The notes beneath the pieces are model-generated. The model was given only the letters and a program-made list of their open reading frames with translations. It had not been told where the DNA came from and did not search any database. DNA of 64,000 nucleotides from Marinobacter nitratireducens. Its GTDB lineage: Bacteria > Pseudomonadota > Gammaproteobacteria > Pseudomonadales > Oleiphilaceae. Below, piece by piece: positions 44,028 through 52,424 of this stretch. How positions within the stretch are numbered: the first letter of the stretch is position 1; each line of letters starts with the position of its first letter. The position numbers were made by a program, and so were the translations under genes. Location of the stretch: the NCBI RefSeq assembly GCF_000708045.1, contig NZ_ANIE01000003.1:1-64000 (forward strand), written 5' to 3'.

Positions 44028-45284
44028 ATGACTGAAACATTCTGGATTGCCTCAGCGGTACTGATCATTCTCGCTATTGCCTTTGTACTTTACCCGGTCC
44101 TGTTCCACCGTTCCGGTGCCCGTGAGCGTACCGATCTGAGGAACCAGAACCTGATGGCTTACCGAACACGTCGGAAGGAACTTGATGACGAGTACGAAGC
44201 CGGTGCTGTTGATGAGGAAACCTACCAAAAGCTCAAGGATGAGCTGGCCGGTAGCATGCTGGATGACGTCGAGGACGGGCCGGTCCGTTCAAACCGGCAC
44301 ACCGGGCGCCGCAGCGCGATGGTTGTTGGCCTGTTGGCAATTGCCCTGATCCCGGCGTCGACTTTCCTGCTTTATCAGAAATGGGGCGCTATGGACCGCG
44401 TGGAGCAGTACATCACCATGCAGCAGATGGGTAACTCCGACAGCGCACGGGCTGAGCAAATGGGTGAGTTGGTGGCCAAGCTCCGTGAAAAGCTGGAGGC
44501 GAGTCCCGACAACCCGGATGGCTGGGCAATGCTGGGCCAGAGCTATATGCGTCTGGAGCGATACGATGACGCGTCCTGGGCATTCCAGCAACTGGCCGGT
44601 GTGACCGAGACGGAAAACGCCAAGGCCGTGGCGCTCGGGTTGGCAGCGCAAGCGCTGTTCTTCGGCAGTAAAGGTGAAATGACCGATAAGGTGACTGAGG
44701 CCATCTCGGCAGCCCGCGAGGTCAACCCGGACGAAGTGAATGCGCTGGGTCTTCTGGGCATTCATGCTTTTAGCCAGGAACAATACCGCGATGCCATCCG
44801 TTTTTGGGAACGGATCGTGACAGTGGCGCCGGATCATCCTCAAATTGCCTCGATCCAGGGTGGAATCAACGAGGCATACCGTCGCCTGGGTGAGGAGCCA
44901 CCTGCGGTTGCAGAAGCGGCATCCGGTCCGGGTGTGACAGTTCGAGTTTCGCTGGATGATGCCTTCAAAGGCGACGTGCCCGACGATACAACGCTGTTTG
45001 TCTTTGCCCGCCAGGTAGGCGGTCAGGCGGGCCCCCCGCTTGCCATCGCCCGTTTGAGTGCCAGTGCCCTGCCTGCCGAGGTGCGCCTGGATGACAGCCG
45101 TTCCATGTCGCCACAGGCCCGTATCTCGGCAGCCGATCAGGTACTGATTACCGCACGGCTCAGCCGCTCAGGCACCGCAATGGCTCAGGCCGGTGATTGG
45201 CAGGGCAGCCTGGATAACCCGGTACCAGTCTTGAAAGACGGAGACACCGTCGAAATTGTTATTGATAAGCAGCTTACAAATTAA
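44028..45284 (+). CDS. ccmI: CcmI, TPR subunit of haem lyase
   Basis: CcmI is a membrane-anchored TPR protein that recruits apocytochromes c. The 418-residue product (from ATG 44028) has membrane segments at about 4-24 and 94-113, TPR repeats (GWAMLGQSYMRLERYDDASWAF near residues 165-185 as region) and a C-terminal periplasmic domain. A TTG at 44001 would add nine residues. Last ccm gene; converges on the Bat operon, 37 bases away. Confidence 0.93.
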   Translation: MTETFWIASAVLIILAIAFVLYPVLFHRSGARERTDLRNQNLMAYRTRRKELDDEYEAGAVDEETYQKLKDELAGSMLDDVEDGPVRSNRHTGRRSAMVVGLLAIALIPASTFLLYQKWGAMDRVEQYITMQQMGNSDSARAEQMGELVAKLREKLEASPDNPDGWAMLGQSYMRLERYDDASWAFQQLAGVTETENAKAVALGLAAQALFFGSKGEMTDKVTEAISAAREVNPDEVNALGLLGIHAFSQEQYRDAIRFWERIVTVAPDHPQIASIQGGINEAYRRLGEEPPAVAEAASGPGVTVRVSLDDAFKGDVPDDTTLFVFARQVGGQAGPPLAIARLSASALPAEVRLDDSRSMSPQARISAADQVLITARLSRSGTAMAQAGDWQGSLDNPVPVLKDGDTVEIVIDKQLTN

Positions 45285-45321
45285 CAGCCTTATCGAAAGT
45301 GCCTGCCGCTTGATTTTAGCG

Positions 45322-47070
45322 TCACGCGGTCAGGTTTTGCGGGTAGAGTGGGGGCAACTTGGCCCCCGCTTTTCCAGCGCCACGTTGGTGGCGATTCCGC
45401 AGTTCCTGTAATGCCCTCGCCAGCCCTTTTCCATCCCAGTTCGGAGGCATGTTCTGCCCGGAAAACAGGTGGGACTGAAGCTTCTCAAATTCTGTTTTCA
45501 GTTCTGGATTCTGCGCAAAGCGAACGGCGTCTGTAGCCGATTGGAAGTGATGCCCGGTGAAGCGGAGATTCATCCAGCGAACCAGCAGGGCTGGTGCCGT
45601 CGGGGATCCCTTGCGGGCGGCATCGATCAGCGCCTCAAAGGCGACAGATTCCCGGCCATCCTCCTGCTCATGGCCAACCTTTCGTTGCGTATTGGCGGCG
45701 CGTTTTCTGGTCACCCACCAGGCTGCCAGGGTTATTAGCCAGAGCGTACAGAACAGAATCGCCAGCCACTGCCAAGGGCTATGGTCACTGCCGTCGGCGG
45801 AGTCGGTTGCAGCCGGTTGAGCTTCAGCGGGCGCGCTTTGATCGCGAACTGGCGAGGCGGCCGCGGGTGTTTCCTCAGCTTTCGCAGGCGTAGAGCCTCC
45901 TACCTGAAGCGTCTTCGCTTCAACGATGGCAAATTTCTGACTATCCGTTTTCGTATCCCACCAGGGAATCCGTATCTCCGGCAATTCCATGGCACCGGGT
46001 TCAACCGGTACCAGGGCGGTTGTCTGAGCAAGCGTGGATGTCAGACCCTCGGGTGTTTTGATGGTTGTTCTCTCGGGCTGCTCAGGGTAGCTTCTTATGC
46101 CGTCTGGAACTTCATCCGGAAGCGGTGGGAGAGCTTCGGAGGGTAGGCCCTCGGCCTCAAGTACCAGTTCCCGTGTCAGGTTCTCCCCGGTTTCCACATT
46201 CATGGTTGGCGGCAGGCCTGATTCGGTCAGGCTGAGTTGGCTTGCAGGCAGCCAGGTGTCGCCGGTAAAGCTGGCCGGGATGTCCTTGACCGGAACATCG
46301 TACAGTTGCTCACTATCTCGCAGGAACACCAGTTTCCCATCGGCATCCCGGGCCTGCCCTTCGAATTTGATGGGCGACAGGGTCAGGGTGCCCGGCTTCT
46401 GCGGGAACAGCGCGTATCGGCGTTCCACCACACGGTAGCGAACGCCGTCCCGGTAGCGCGAAAATTCCTGCTGCTTGCCGAGCGGCTCAATGATCGCGTT
46501 CGGGTGTTCTGGTTCGGAAAGGTCACCCCTGATCAAATTGCCATTGAAGAACAACCGTACGGTCAGAGTAAGTTGCTCCTGAACGTAGACTTCGGCTTTG
46601 TCTGCAGAGAGTTCGATAAAACTGTCCCGGGCGTTGCTGGTGCCCTGGTCCGGTGGGGAGCCACTGATGACCTCGATGGTTACCGGGTCCGACGTGGAAT
46701 CCCGGAAGGTGAGCGCGGGAATGGTTAACTTTCCGGTTTTTTCCGGCGCGAGCTGGTAGGTCCAGGTAATTTCGCCAACCATGTCATTGTTGACGGTTCG
46801 GATACTGTAACGCTGATTCTGGGCCAGGACCTTGAAATCCGGTTCAACCTTCTCAATGTCAGGCGTTGGTAAGTCCGACAGGTTGAAATCAAACAGATTG
46901 CTCAGGTTGATGTCGAGCTTCATGGTGCCTTTCACCGTGAGCGTAAGAACCTCTCCCTCATAAAGCTGGGTGCGATCCGGCTCTACTCTGAGTTCTTCGG
47001 CCTGTACCAACATCGCCTGCAAGGCCAGGATAGCGAGGAGGGTCAGTGGGAAGAAAAGCCGTTTTACCAT
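45322..47070 (-). CDS. batD: BatD-like periplasmic/membrane protein
   Basis: A 582-residue protein with a signal peptide (residues 1-21, ending QAEE), tandem beta-rich repeats of the BatD family (RVEPDRTQLYEGEVLTLTV; LSADKAEVYVQEQLTLTVRL), a Pro/Ala linker and one C-terminal membrane segment (WQWLAILFCTLWLITLAAWWV) with a cytoplasmic tail. BatD proteins work with VWA and MoxR partners in Bat operons; the molecular task is unknown. The ATG at 47070 lies in the end of the BatB/C gene. Confidence 0.85.
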   Translation of the reverse strand: MVKRLFFPLTLLAILALQAMLVQAEELRVEPDRTQLYEGEVLTLTVKGTMKLDINLSNLFDFNLSDLPTPDIEKVEPDFKVLAQNQRYSIRTVNNDMVGEITWTYQLAPEKTGKLTIPALTFRDSTSDPVTIEVISGSPPDQGTSNARDSFIELSADKAEVYVQEQLTLTVRLFFNGNLIRGDLSEPEHPNAIIEPLGKQQEFSRYRDGVRYRVVERRYALFPQKPGTLTLSPIKFEGQARDADGKLVFLRDSEQLYDVPVKDIPASFTGDTWLPASQLSLTESGLPPTMNVETGENLTRELVLEAEGLPSEALPPLPDEVPDGIRSYPEQPERTTIKTPEGLTSTLAQTTALVPVEPGAMELPEIRIPWWDTKTDSQKFAIVEAKTLQVGGSTPAKAEETPAAASPVRDQSAPAEAQPAATDSADGSDHSPWQWLAILFCTLWLITLAAWWVTRKRAANTQRKVGHEQEDGRESVAFEALIDAARKGSPTAPALLVRWMNLRFTGHHFQSATDAVRFAQNPELKTEFEKLQSHLFSGQNMPPNWDGKGLARALQELRNRHQRGAGKAGAKLPPLYPQNLTA

Positions 47071-48890
47071 GGTGTATCGCTCTCGTCGGAAGGTGTCTGC
47101 CTTTCCTGATATTGCTGCAGGAATTTGCGCCGTAACAAGCCACCGGGGTTGTCCGGTACTCGCCTTAACCATTGCTCCTGTCCTTGGGTCAGGGGCTGCT
47201 CAGAAATGTCTGCGGGTGCCTGAGACGGCTGTTTCGGAGTGTCCTGTTGGCTGCCCTTTTCGGGATTCTGTTGTTTGTCTTGCGCGTTATCCGCTTGATC
47301 TTTCTTGCCTTGTTGAGACTCATCGGATGGCGATGACTGTTTGTCCTGTTGCTGTTGCCCGTTCTGGTCGGACTGACTGTTATTTTGCTGATTCTGATTC
47401 TGATTTTGTTGTTGGCCCTGGTTGTTTTTTTTCTGTTGCTGATTCTGCTTCTGTTGGTTGTTCTTGTCGGACTGGTTTTTCTGGTCTTTGCTCTGGTTCT
47501 TGCCAGAGTTCTTCTGTTGCTGCTTTTGTTTCTCCAGCAGCTTCTCCACCAGTGCACGGTTGAACGTCGCGTCTTCCATTTTCGGGTTTTGCTTCAGGGC
47601 CTCATCGTACGCATCAAGGGCTTCTTTCAGCTTTCCGGCCTTGGCCAGGGCGTTGCCGCGATTGAAATCCGCAGCGGCGCCCGGGACCTCGGCAAATGTC
47701 TCAGCGGCCTGCTCAAACTGGTTTGCCCGAAACTGAGCCGAGCCACGCCAGGAAGGGGTGGTCAGGGTTTTTGCGGCGTTTTCAGGGTCGTTTTTAATCA
47801 GATCCGGTGCGCGTTGATCTTCCCGCTGCCAGAGGCTATCCCAGTCCATTGCCTGAGCCGGTCGGGGGGCCGCGAGCGGGATCAGGCTCACTGCAATCAC
47901 TGCAAACGCCCCGCGCCGCCAACCCAATAACAACAGTGGCAGCAATGCCCAGAGAAACCAGTAGCCATCATCCTGCCATCGTTTGATCGTTCGCTCTTGC
48001 TCCGGATCCTGCCAATCGCTCTCGGCGTCCGGAGCCAGATTTAGCGCGTCGATATCCTTGTTGTCCAGGGTCAGGGTATGGCTCGTTCCATGGTTCTTGC
48101 TGGCAAGGAAAGTCATACCTTCGGGGTCGGCGCGGGTAATGACAACCTCGCCGTTATCTCGGATGAAGCCGCGCTTGGCCAATGGGATTGGGCCTCCCTC
48201 CGGAGTGCCGACGGTCAGGGTGCTGAGTGAGAGTTCGGTGTCCCTCAGGCTATCCCGTATGGCGTCGAAATAGCGGGCGGGCACGTCATCACTGATCAGC
48301 AGGATTCGGCCCTTGCCTGGTGCGCCCTGTTCAAGGAGAGAGCGGGCCTGGTCAATGGCCAGATCGGCCCGGTTGCCAGGTGCTGGCATGATGACCGGGT
48401 CTAGAACCTCCAGCATTCCTTCGATGGTCCGGCGATCCTCTGTCAGAGGTGAGACCACGTGGCTGTCAGCCGAATAGACAACCAGACCGTTGAGGCTGCC
48501 TTCACGCACGCCGAGGATGTCGCGGATTTTTCGCTTGGCCAGGGTTAAACGGTCAGGCTCAACATCGGTAGCCAGCATCGACAGCGAGAGGTCCAGAACT
48601 ATGACAAGGCTGTCGCCTGGTTGCTTCAACGGTGTTGGCGCCTCTCGCCACGCAGGGCCAGCAAGGGCGATAGACAGAATGGCCATAGCCACCATCGCAG
48701 GAATGACTGGTGACTTGATCCGTTCCCTGGCGGTTCCCCGGCCGCTTAGTATCGGCGTAAGCAGTTGTTTGGGAATCAGACGGGCCCATCCGCTGTCGCC
48801 GGATCTGAGATGGCGAATTGTCACGTACAGAAAGGGTAGCGCCAACAGCATCAAGAGCCATGCGGGTCTGAGGAAATGAAACTCAGCCAT
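47064..48890 (-). CDS. batB: BatB/C-like VWA-TPR fusion protein with Q/N-rich tail
   Basis: A 608-residue membrane protein: two N-terminal membrane segments (about 8-24, 62-80), a von Willebrand A domain with MIDAS DLSLS at 100-104, a third membrane segment near 310-330, then TPR repeats (AGKLKEALDAYDEALKQNP) and, from about 450 to 555, a tract of mostly Gln, Asn, Lys and Ser. This joins BatB and BatC in one chain, as is common in gammaproteobacteria. ATG 48890 has GGAGGG upstream. Overlaps both neighbours. Confidence 0.87.
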   Translation of the reverse strand: MAEFHFLRPAWLLMLLALPFLYVTIRHLRSGDSGWARLIPKQLLTPILSGRGTARERIKSPVIPAMVAMAILSIALAGPAWREAPTPLKQPGDSLVIVLDLSLSMLATDVEPDRLTLAKRKIRDILGVREGSLNGLVVYSADSHVVSPLTEDRRTIEGMLEVLDPVIMPAPGNRADLAIDQARSLLEQGAPGKGRILLISDDVPARYFDAIRDSLRDTELSLSTLTVGTPEGGPIPLAKRGFIRDNGEVVITRADPEGMTFLASKNHGTSHTLTLDNKDIDALNLAPDAESDWQDPEQERTIKRWQDDGYWFLWALLPLLLLGWRRGAFAVIAVSLIPLAAPRPAQAMDWDSLWQREDQRAPDLIKNDPENAAKTLTTPSWRGSAQFRANQFEQAAETFAEVPGAAADFNRGNALAKAGKLKEALDAYDEALKQNPKMEDATFNRALVEKLLEKQKQQQKNSGKNQSKDQKNQSDKNNQQKQNQQQKKNNQGQQQNQNQNQQNNSQSDQNGQQQQDKQSSPSDESQQGKKDQADNAQDKQQNPEKGSQQDTPKQPSQAPADISEQPLTQGQEQWLRRVPDNPGGLLRRKFLQQYQERQTPSDESDTPW

Positions 48891-49908
48891 GGGCACCCTC
48901 CCGGGACTCCAGGCGACGCTGCTCTCGCCAGGTGCCCAATGCCCGGCTCAAAACAAAAATCAGCCAGATGATTCCCGCGATACCAGCGGGCCAGGCATAG
49001 AGCTCTGTAACTGGACGATAAAACTGTCCTTCCAGTTCAATGGGCTCAAGTTGGTTAATGCTTTCGTAGATCATTTCCAGCTCCGGAAGGCTGCGAGCCC
49101 GGAAATAACGACCGCCAGTCTGTTCGGCCATTCGGGTAAGCAGCGCTTCGTCCAGATCACGGGATGGGTTCACCTGGCGGGAACCCAGAAAGCCCCGTTG
49201 AATCATCGATTCGGCGCCAATGCCAATGGTATAAAGGCGTACACTGGCGGCTTTGGCGATTTCGGTGGCTTTGTCGGGCGTGATTTCGCCGGCGGTATTG
49301 GCACCGTCTGTGAGCAGAATAACAACCCGTTGATCCTGAGGGCGGTCACGAAGCCGTTTGATGGAGAGCCCCACGGCGTCACCGATTGCGGTGGCGCGCC
49401 CTGCCATACCGAGCCCGGCCTCTTCAAGCAGGGTTTTTAGCGTCTTGAGATCGAACGTTAACGGTGCCTGCACGTAGGGCTCGGTGCCAAACAGTATAAG
49501 GCCCAGGCGGTCTCCCTGTCGGCGGGAGATGAAATCGTCCAGAACGACCTTGACGGCCTGAAGTCGGTTAATGCTTCTGCCCTGGATGACCATGTCTTGT
49601 TCATCCATGCTCGGGGAAATGTCCACCAGGAGCATGAGATCCCGACCGGTAACCGGCAGTTGGACCTGTTCGCCCACGTGCTGGGGTCGGGCGACGGCAA
49701 TGACCAGAAGTAACCAGGTCAGAAATAGAATCAATCGTTGCCAGAGAGGGCTGACTTTGCCCCGTTGACTGACGCCCGGCAAGTCGGAAAACCAGTGCCC
49801 CATGGGCAAAACGGGTGCGTCCACAAACTGCCTGCCGGGTCGTAACCACATGAGAACCAGGGGCAGCAGTCCAAGCAGCAGTAGCCAGGGGTACGCAAGG
49901 CTCAGCAT
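48883..49908 (-). CDS. batA: BatA-like VWA-domain membrane protein
   Basis: A 341-residue protein with membrane segments at the N-terminus (about 5-22 and 57-74) and near 308-325, around a von Willebrand A domain: MIDAS DISPS (96-100), the Thr in APLTFDL and the Asp in ILLTDGAN. VWA proteins of Bat operons pair with the MoxR ATPase. Overlaps the BatB/C gene by eight bases and the DUF4381 gene by seven. Confidence 0.88.
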   Translation of the reverse strand: MLSLAYPWLLLLGLLPLVLMWLRPGRQFVDAPVLPMGHWFSDLPGVSQRGKVSPLWQRLILFLTWLLLVIAVARPQHVGEQVQLPVTGRDLMLLVDISPSMDEQDMVIQGRSINRLQAVKVVLDDFISRRQGDRLGLILFGTEPYVQAPLTFDLKTLKTLLEEAGLGMAGRATAIGDAVGLSIKRLRDRPQDQRVVILLTDGANTAGEITPDKATEIAKAASVRLYTIGIGAESMIQRGFLGSRQVNPSRDLDEALLTRMAEQTGGRYFRARSLPELEMIYESINQLEPIELEGQFYRPVTELYAWPAGIAGIIWLIFVLSRALGTWREQRRLESREGAHG

Positions 49909-50372
49909 CTCTGATCCTCCAGCCAGCGTTGGGCAAACGACATGGCCTGGGCGGGCTCTGCGCTCACGGAGGGTTGCCAGGTACTGTGAACGATGGCTTC
50001 CACGACAGGGCGGGAGGCAATGCGTTCGTTTTTTGACGTTTCAAGCAGGAAGCATACCCAGGCGTCGCCTGTCAGGGCTTCCGGATACTGATCCGGATAA
50101 CGCGTTCTTGCGGCTTTTTTAAGGAGCGCATTCAGAGCGCTGAACCACTGACTGTCCCGCGAGGATGCTGTTTCCAGTGTGGCAAGTTCCTGCATGGCGA
50201 GCCGGAGCCAATGGTTGCGGCGGCGTCTCCAGAGATACAGCCAGATGGTCGCGGCCGCGGCAAGGAGAATGGCCAGCGCGAGTAACCACCAGCCCGGTGC
50301 CGGCGGCCAGAAACCACCCGGTTCCGGCAGATGAATGTCCCGGAGTTCGCCCAACGGGTTCTGGGGAGTCAT
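49902..50372 (-). CDS. DUF4381 membrane protein
   Basis: A 156-residue protein with one membrane segment (about 27-46, WWLLALAILLAAAATIWLYL) preceded by the conserved LRDIHLPEPGGFWPPAPGWW start and a helical cytoplasmic domain. DUF4381 genes regularly lie between DUF58 and VWA genes in MoxR operons. ATG 50372 follows GGAGGAAGG and overlaps the DUF58 stop. Function unknown. Confidence 0.83.
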   Translation of the reverse strand: MTPQNPLGELRDIHLPEPGGFWPPAPGWWLLALAILLAAAATIWLYLWRRRRNHWLRLAMQELATLETASSRDSQWFSALNALLKKAARTRYPDQYPEALTGDAWVCFLLETSKNERIASRPVVEAIVHSTWQPSVSAEPAQAMSFAQRWLEDQRC

Positions 50373-51301
50373 CCGATCCTTCCTCCCGCCCCAAGCAACG
50401 GTTTTAGTGCCGCGGCGGGGTCGTCGGCCGTCAACAGGTTGGCTGCCTGAACGCCTGAGGTCCTGAAACATTGCTCCAGCAAGTGCTCGTGAGCCTCGAC
50501 TCTGTCTTTCCAGGCTTGCTGGAAGCGGTGGTTGGAGGCGTCAAACCAGACCGGCCCATCGGGGCCTGCAACGGCAAACTGACCGTTTTCGGGAAGGTGA
50601 AGCTCCAGTGGGTCGATAATCCGCAACGCACTGACGGCGTTGTGTCTTGCTAATGATCCAAGCAGCGTGGCGGTTTCTTCTGAGACGCCCATGAAATCGC
50701 TGATGACAAAGATGCGGCTGCCCGTGTGAGCAACCCGTCTCGCCTCGGCCAGCGCCTGGTCCAACCCGAATGCCTGGTCCGAAACTGGCTGCCGGGCTGT
50801 ATTTTCTCCAGGCTGGTGTTGAAGGTCTGCGAGAGTGTCGAGCAGCTTCAGCACGGATTTCTTGCGCCGGGCCGGGCGCTGGACAACCAGATGCGGGCCA
50901 TTGAAAACAATACCTCCGACCTGGTCACCCGCCCAGAGTGCGAGCCAGGCCAGGAGAGCGCCCACTTGCGCGCAACGAACTTGCTTGTACGCGCCGGTAC
51001 TGGCAAAAAACAGGCTGGGCCCGAGATCGCAAAGCAAGAGCACTGGGCGTTCGCGTTCTTCCTCGTAAAGCTTGGTGTGTGGGGCCTGCCGCCTGGCCGT
51101 GACCCGCCAGTCGATGCTTCGGATATCGTCGCCGGGCTGATACTGGCGCACTTCGGCAAACGCCATACCGCGCCCGCGCTGGGGCGAGCGCTGAAGGCCC
51201 GCCTTCCGGGTCCGGATTTTGCGGGCCGATGGTAGTTTCAAGGCACGAGCCTCGGCTTGCAGTCGGATCAGCTCGGGCAGGTCGATGGTGACGTCAGCCA
51301 T
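50369..51301 (-). CDS. DUF58-domain protein
   Basis: A 310-residue DUF58 protein with the signature RRGRGMAFAEVRQYQPGDDIRSIDWRVTARR quoted here only as the region near residues 40-72, and a degenerate VWA-like fold (VLLLCDLGPSLFF). DUF58 proteins are coupled to MoxR ATPases. Its start shares bases with the MoxR gene stop, so translation is coupled. Confidence 0.9.
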   Translation of the reverse strand: MADVTIDLPELIRLQAEARALKLPSARKIRTRKAGLQRSPQRGRGMAFAEVRQYQPGDDIRSIDWRVTARRQAPHTKLYEEERERPVLLLCDLGPSLFFASTGAYKQVRCAQVGALLAWLALWAGDQVGGIVFNGPHLVVQRPARRKKSVLKLLDTLADLQHQPGENTARQPVSDQAFGLDQALAEARRVAHTGSRIFVISDFMGVSEETATLLGSLARHNAVSALRIIDPLELHLPENGQFAVAGPDGPVWFDASNHRFQQAWKDRVEAHEHLLEQCFRTSGVQAANLLTADDPAAALKPLLGAGGRIG

Positions 51302-52263
51302 TATGCGGTAACCGGCACCCGATCAATCAACCGTTCGATCACGGCATCTGCCGTCATTCCTTCAGCTTCCGCTTCGAACGTCAGGAGAATTCTGTGCCTG
51401 AGGACGTCGAACGCCATGGCGCGCACGTCATCCGGAGTTACATAGTCACGCCCCTCCAGCCAGGCCAGCGCCCGGGAGCAACGATCCAGCGCGATGGTTC
51501 CCCGTGGGCTGGCACCGAACGCCGTCCAGCGGGCCAGCTCAGGGTCAAGGCTGGCAGCATCGCGGGTTGCGAGCACCAGGGCAAGCAAGTATTTCTCGAC
51601 GGCTTCAGCCATGTAGATGTCCGCAACCTCGCCCCGTGCTTCGAATACTTCATCGGCCGAAAGGCGAATGTCGGCCTTTGGCTGCCCCTGTCTGTAATCG
51701 TTGCGGGCAAGGTGAAGGATGGCGCGTTCGGAGGCGGCATCGGGGTAGTCAATCACCACGTGCATCAGAAAACGATCCAGTTGTGCTTCTGGCAGCGGAT
51801 AGGTGCCCTCCTGCTCAATGGGGTTCTGGGTAGCCATGACCATGAACAGTTTGTCGAGGGGGAAGGTTTGCATCCCGACACTGATCTGGCGCTCCCCCAT
51901 GGCCTCAAGCAGCGCGGACTGTACTTTTGCCGGAGCCCGGTTAATCTCATCCGCCAGTACCAGATTGTGAAAAATTGGCCCGCGCTGGAACTCGAATTGG
52001 CCGGTCTCTGCCCGATATATCTCGCTACCGGTAACGTCGGATGGCAACAGGTCCGGGGTAAACTGGATGCGGTGGAAATCTCCTGCGAGATGCTCCGCGA
52101 GGGCCTTGATGGCGGTGGTTTTCGCGAGCCCGGGAGCGCCCTCCACCAGAAGGTGACCATCTGCGAGTAATGCAATCAGTAGACGATCAACCAGCTTTTC
52201 CTGGCCTATGATCCGTTTGGCTAACTGATCCCGCAATTCACCGAACGTATGCTGTAGCGACAT
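51301..52263 (-). CDS. moxR: MoxR-family AAA+ ATPase of the Bat operon
   Basis: A 320-residue AAA+ chaperone-like ATPase with Walker A GAPGLAKT (42-49), Walker B LVLADEINRAP and the sensor MVMATQNPIEQEGTYPLPEAQ region. The usual Asp-Glu-Ile-Asn-Arg is intact, unlike the lone MoxR-like protein at 35153. First gene of the six-gene MoxR-DUF58-DUF4381-BatA-BatB/C-BatD operon. ATG 52263 gives standard length; an upstream TTG adds 32 unlikely residues. Confidence 0.93.
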   Translation of the reverse strand: MSLQHTFGELRDQLAKRIIGQEKLVDRLLIALLADGHLLVEGAPGLAKTTAIKALAEHLAGDFHRIQFTPDLLPSDVTGSEIYRAETGQFEFQRGPIFHNLVLADEINRAPAKVQSALLEAMGERQISVGMQTFPLDKLFMVMATQNPIEQEGTYPLPEAQLDRFLMHVVIDYPDAASERAILHLARNDYRQGQPKADIRLSADEVFEARGEVADIYMAEAVEKYLLALVLATRDAASLDPELARWTAFGASPRGTIALDRCSRALAWLEGRDYVTPDDVRAMAFDVLRHRILLTFEAEAEGMTADAVIERLIDRVPVTA

Positions 52264-52424
52264 TGGAAGTGATTGCCCCTCTTTCTGAGGTTTGTTTGAA
52301 GAATCCGCATGTTGCGTAAGTAGTTGCCGCAGTTTTTGCGTCTGGACGGCAAAAATCAAGGGTTTGACTATGCTTATGTGACGATACGTTGATTACGTTT
52401 ATTTCACTTTAACCGAGGTCGAAC

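Noticed and set aside
47349..47930. Leu/Val-rich plus-strand open frame resembling membrane segments
   Set aside because: It is the complement of the Gln/Asn/Lys-rich codons of the BatB/C protein.
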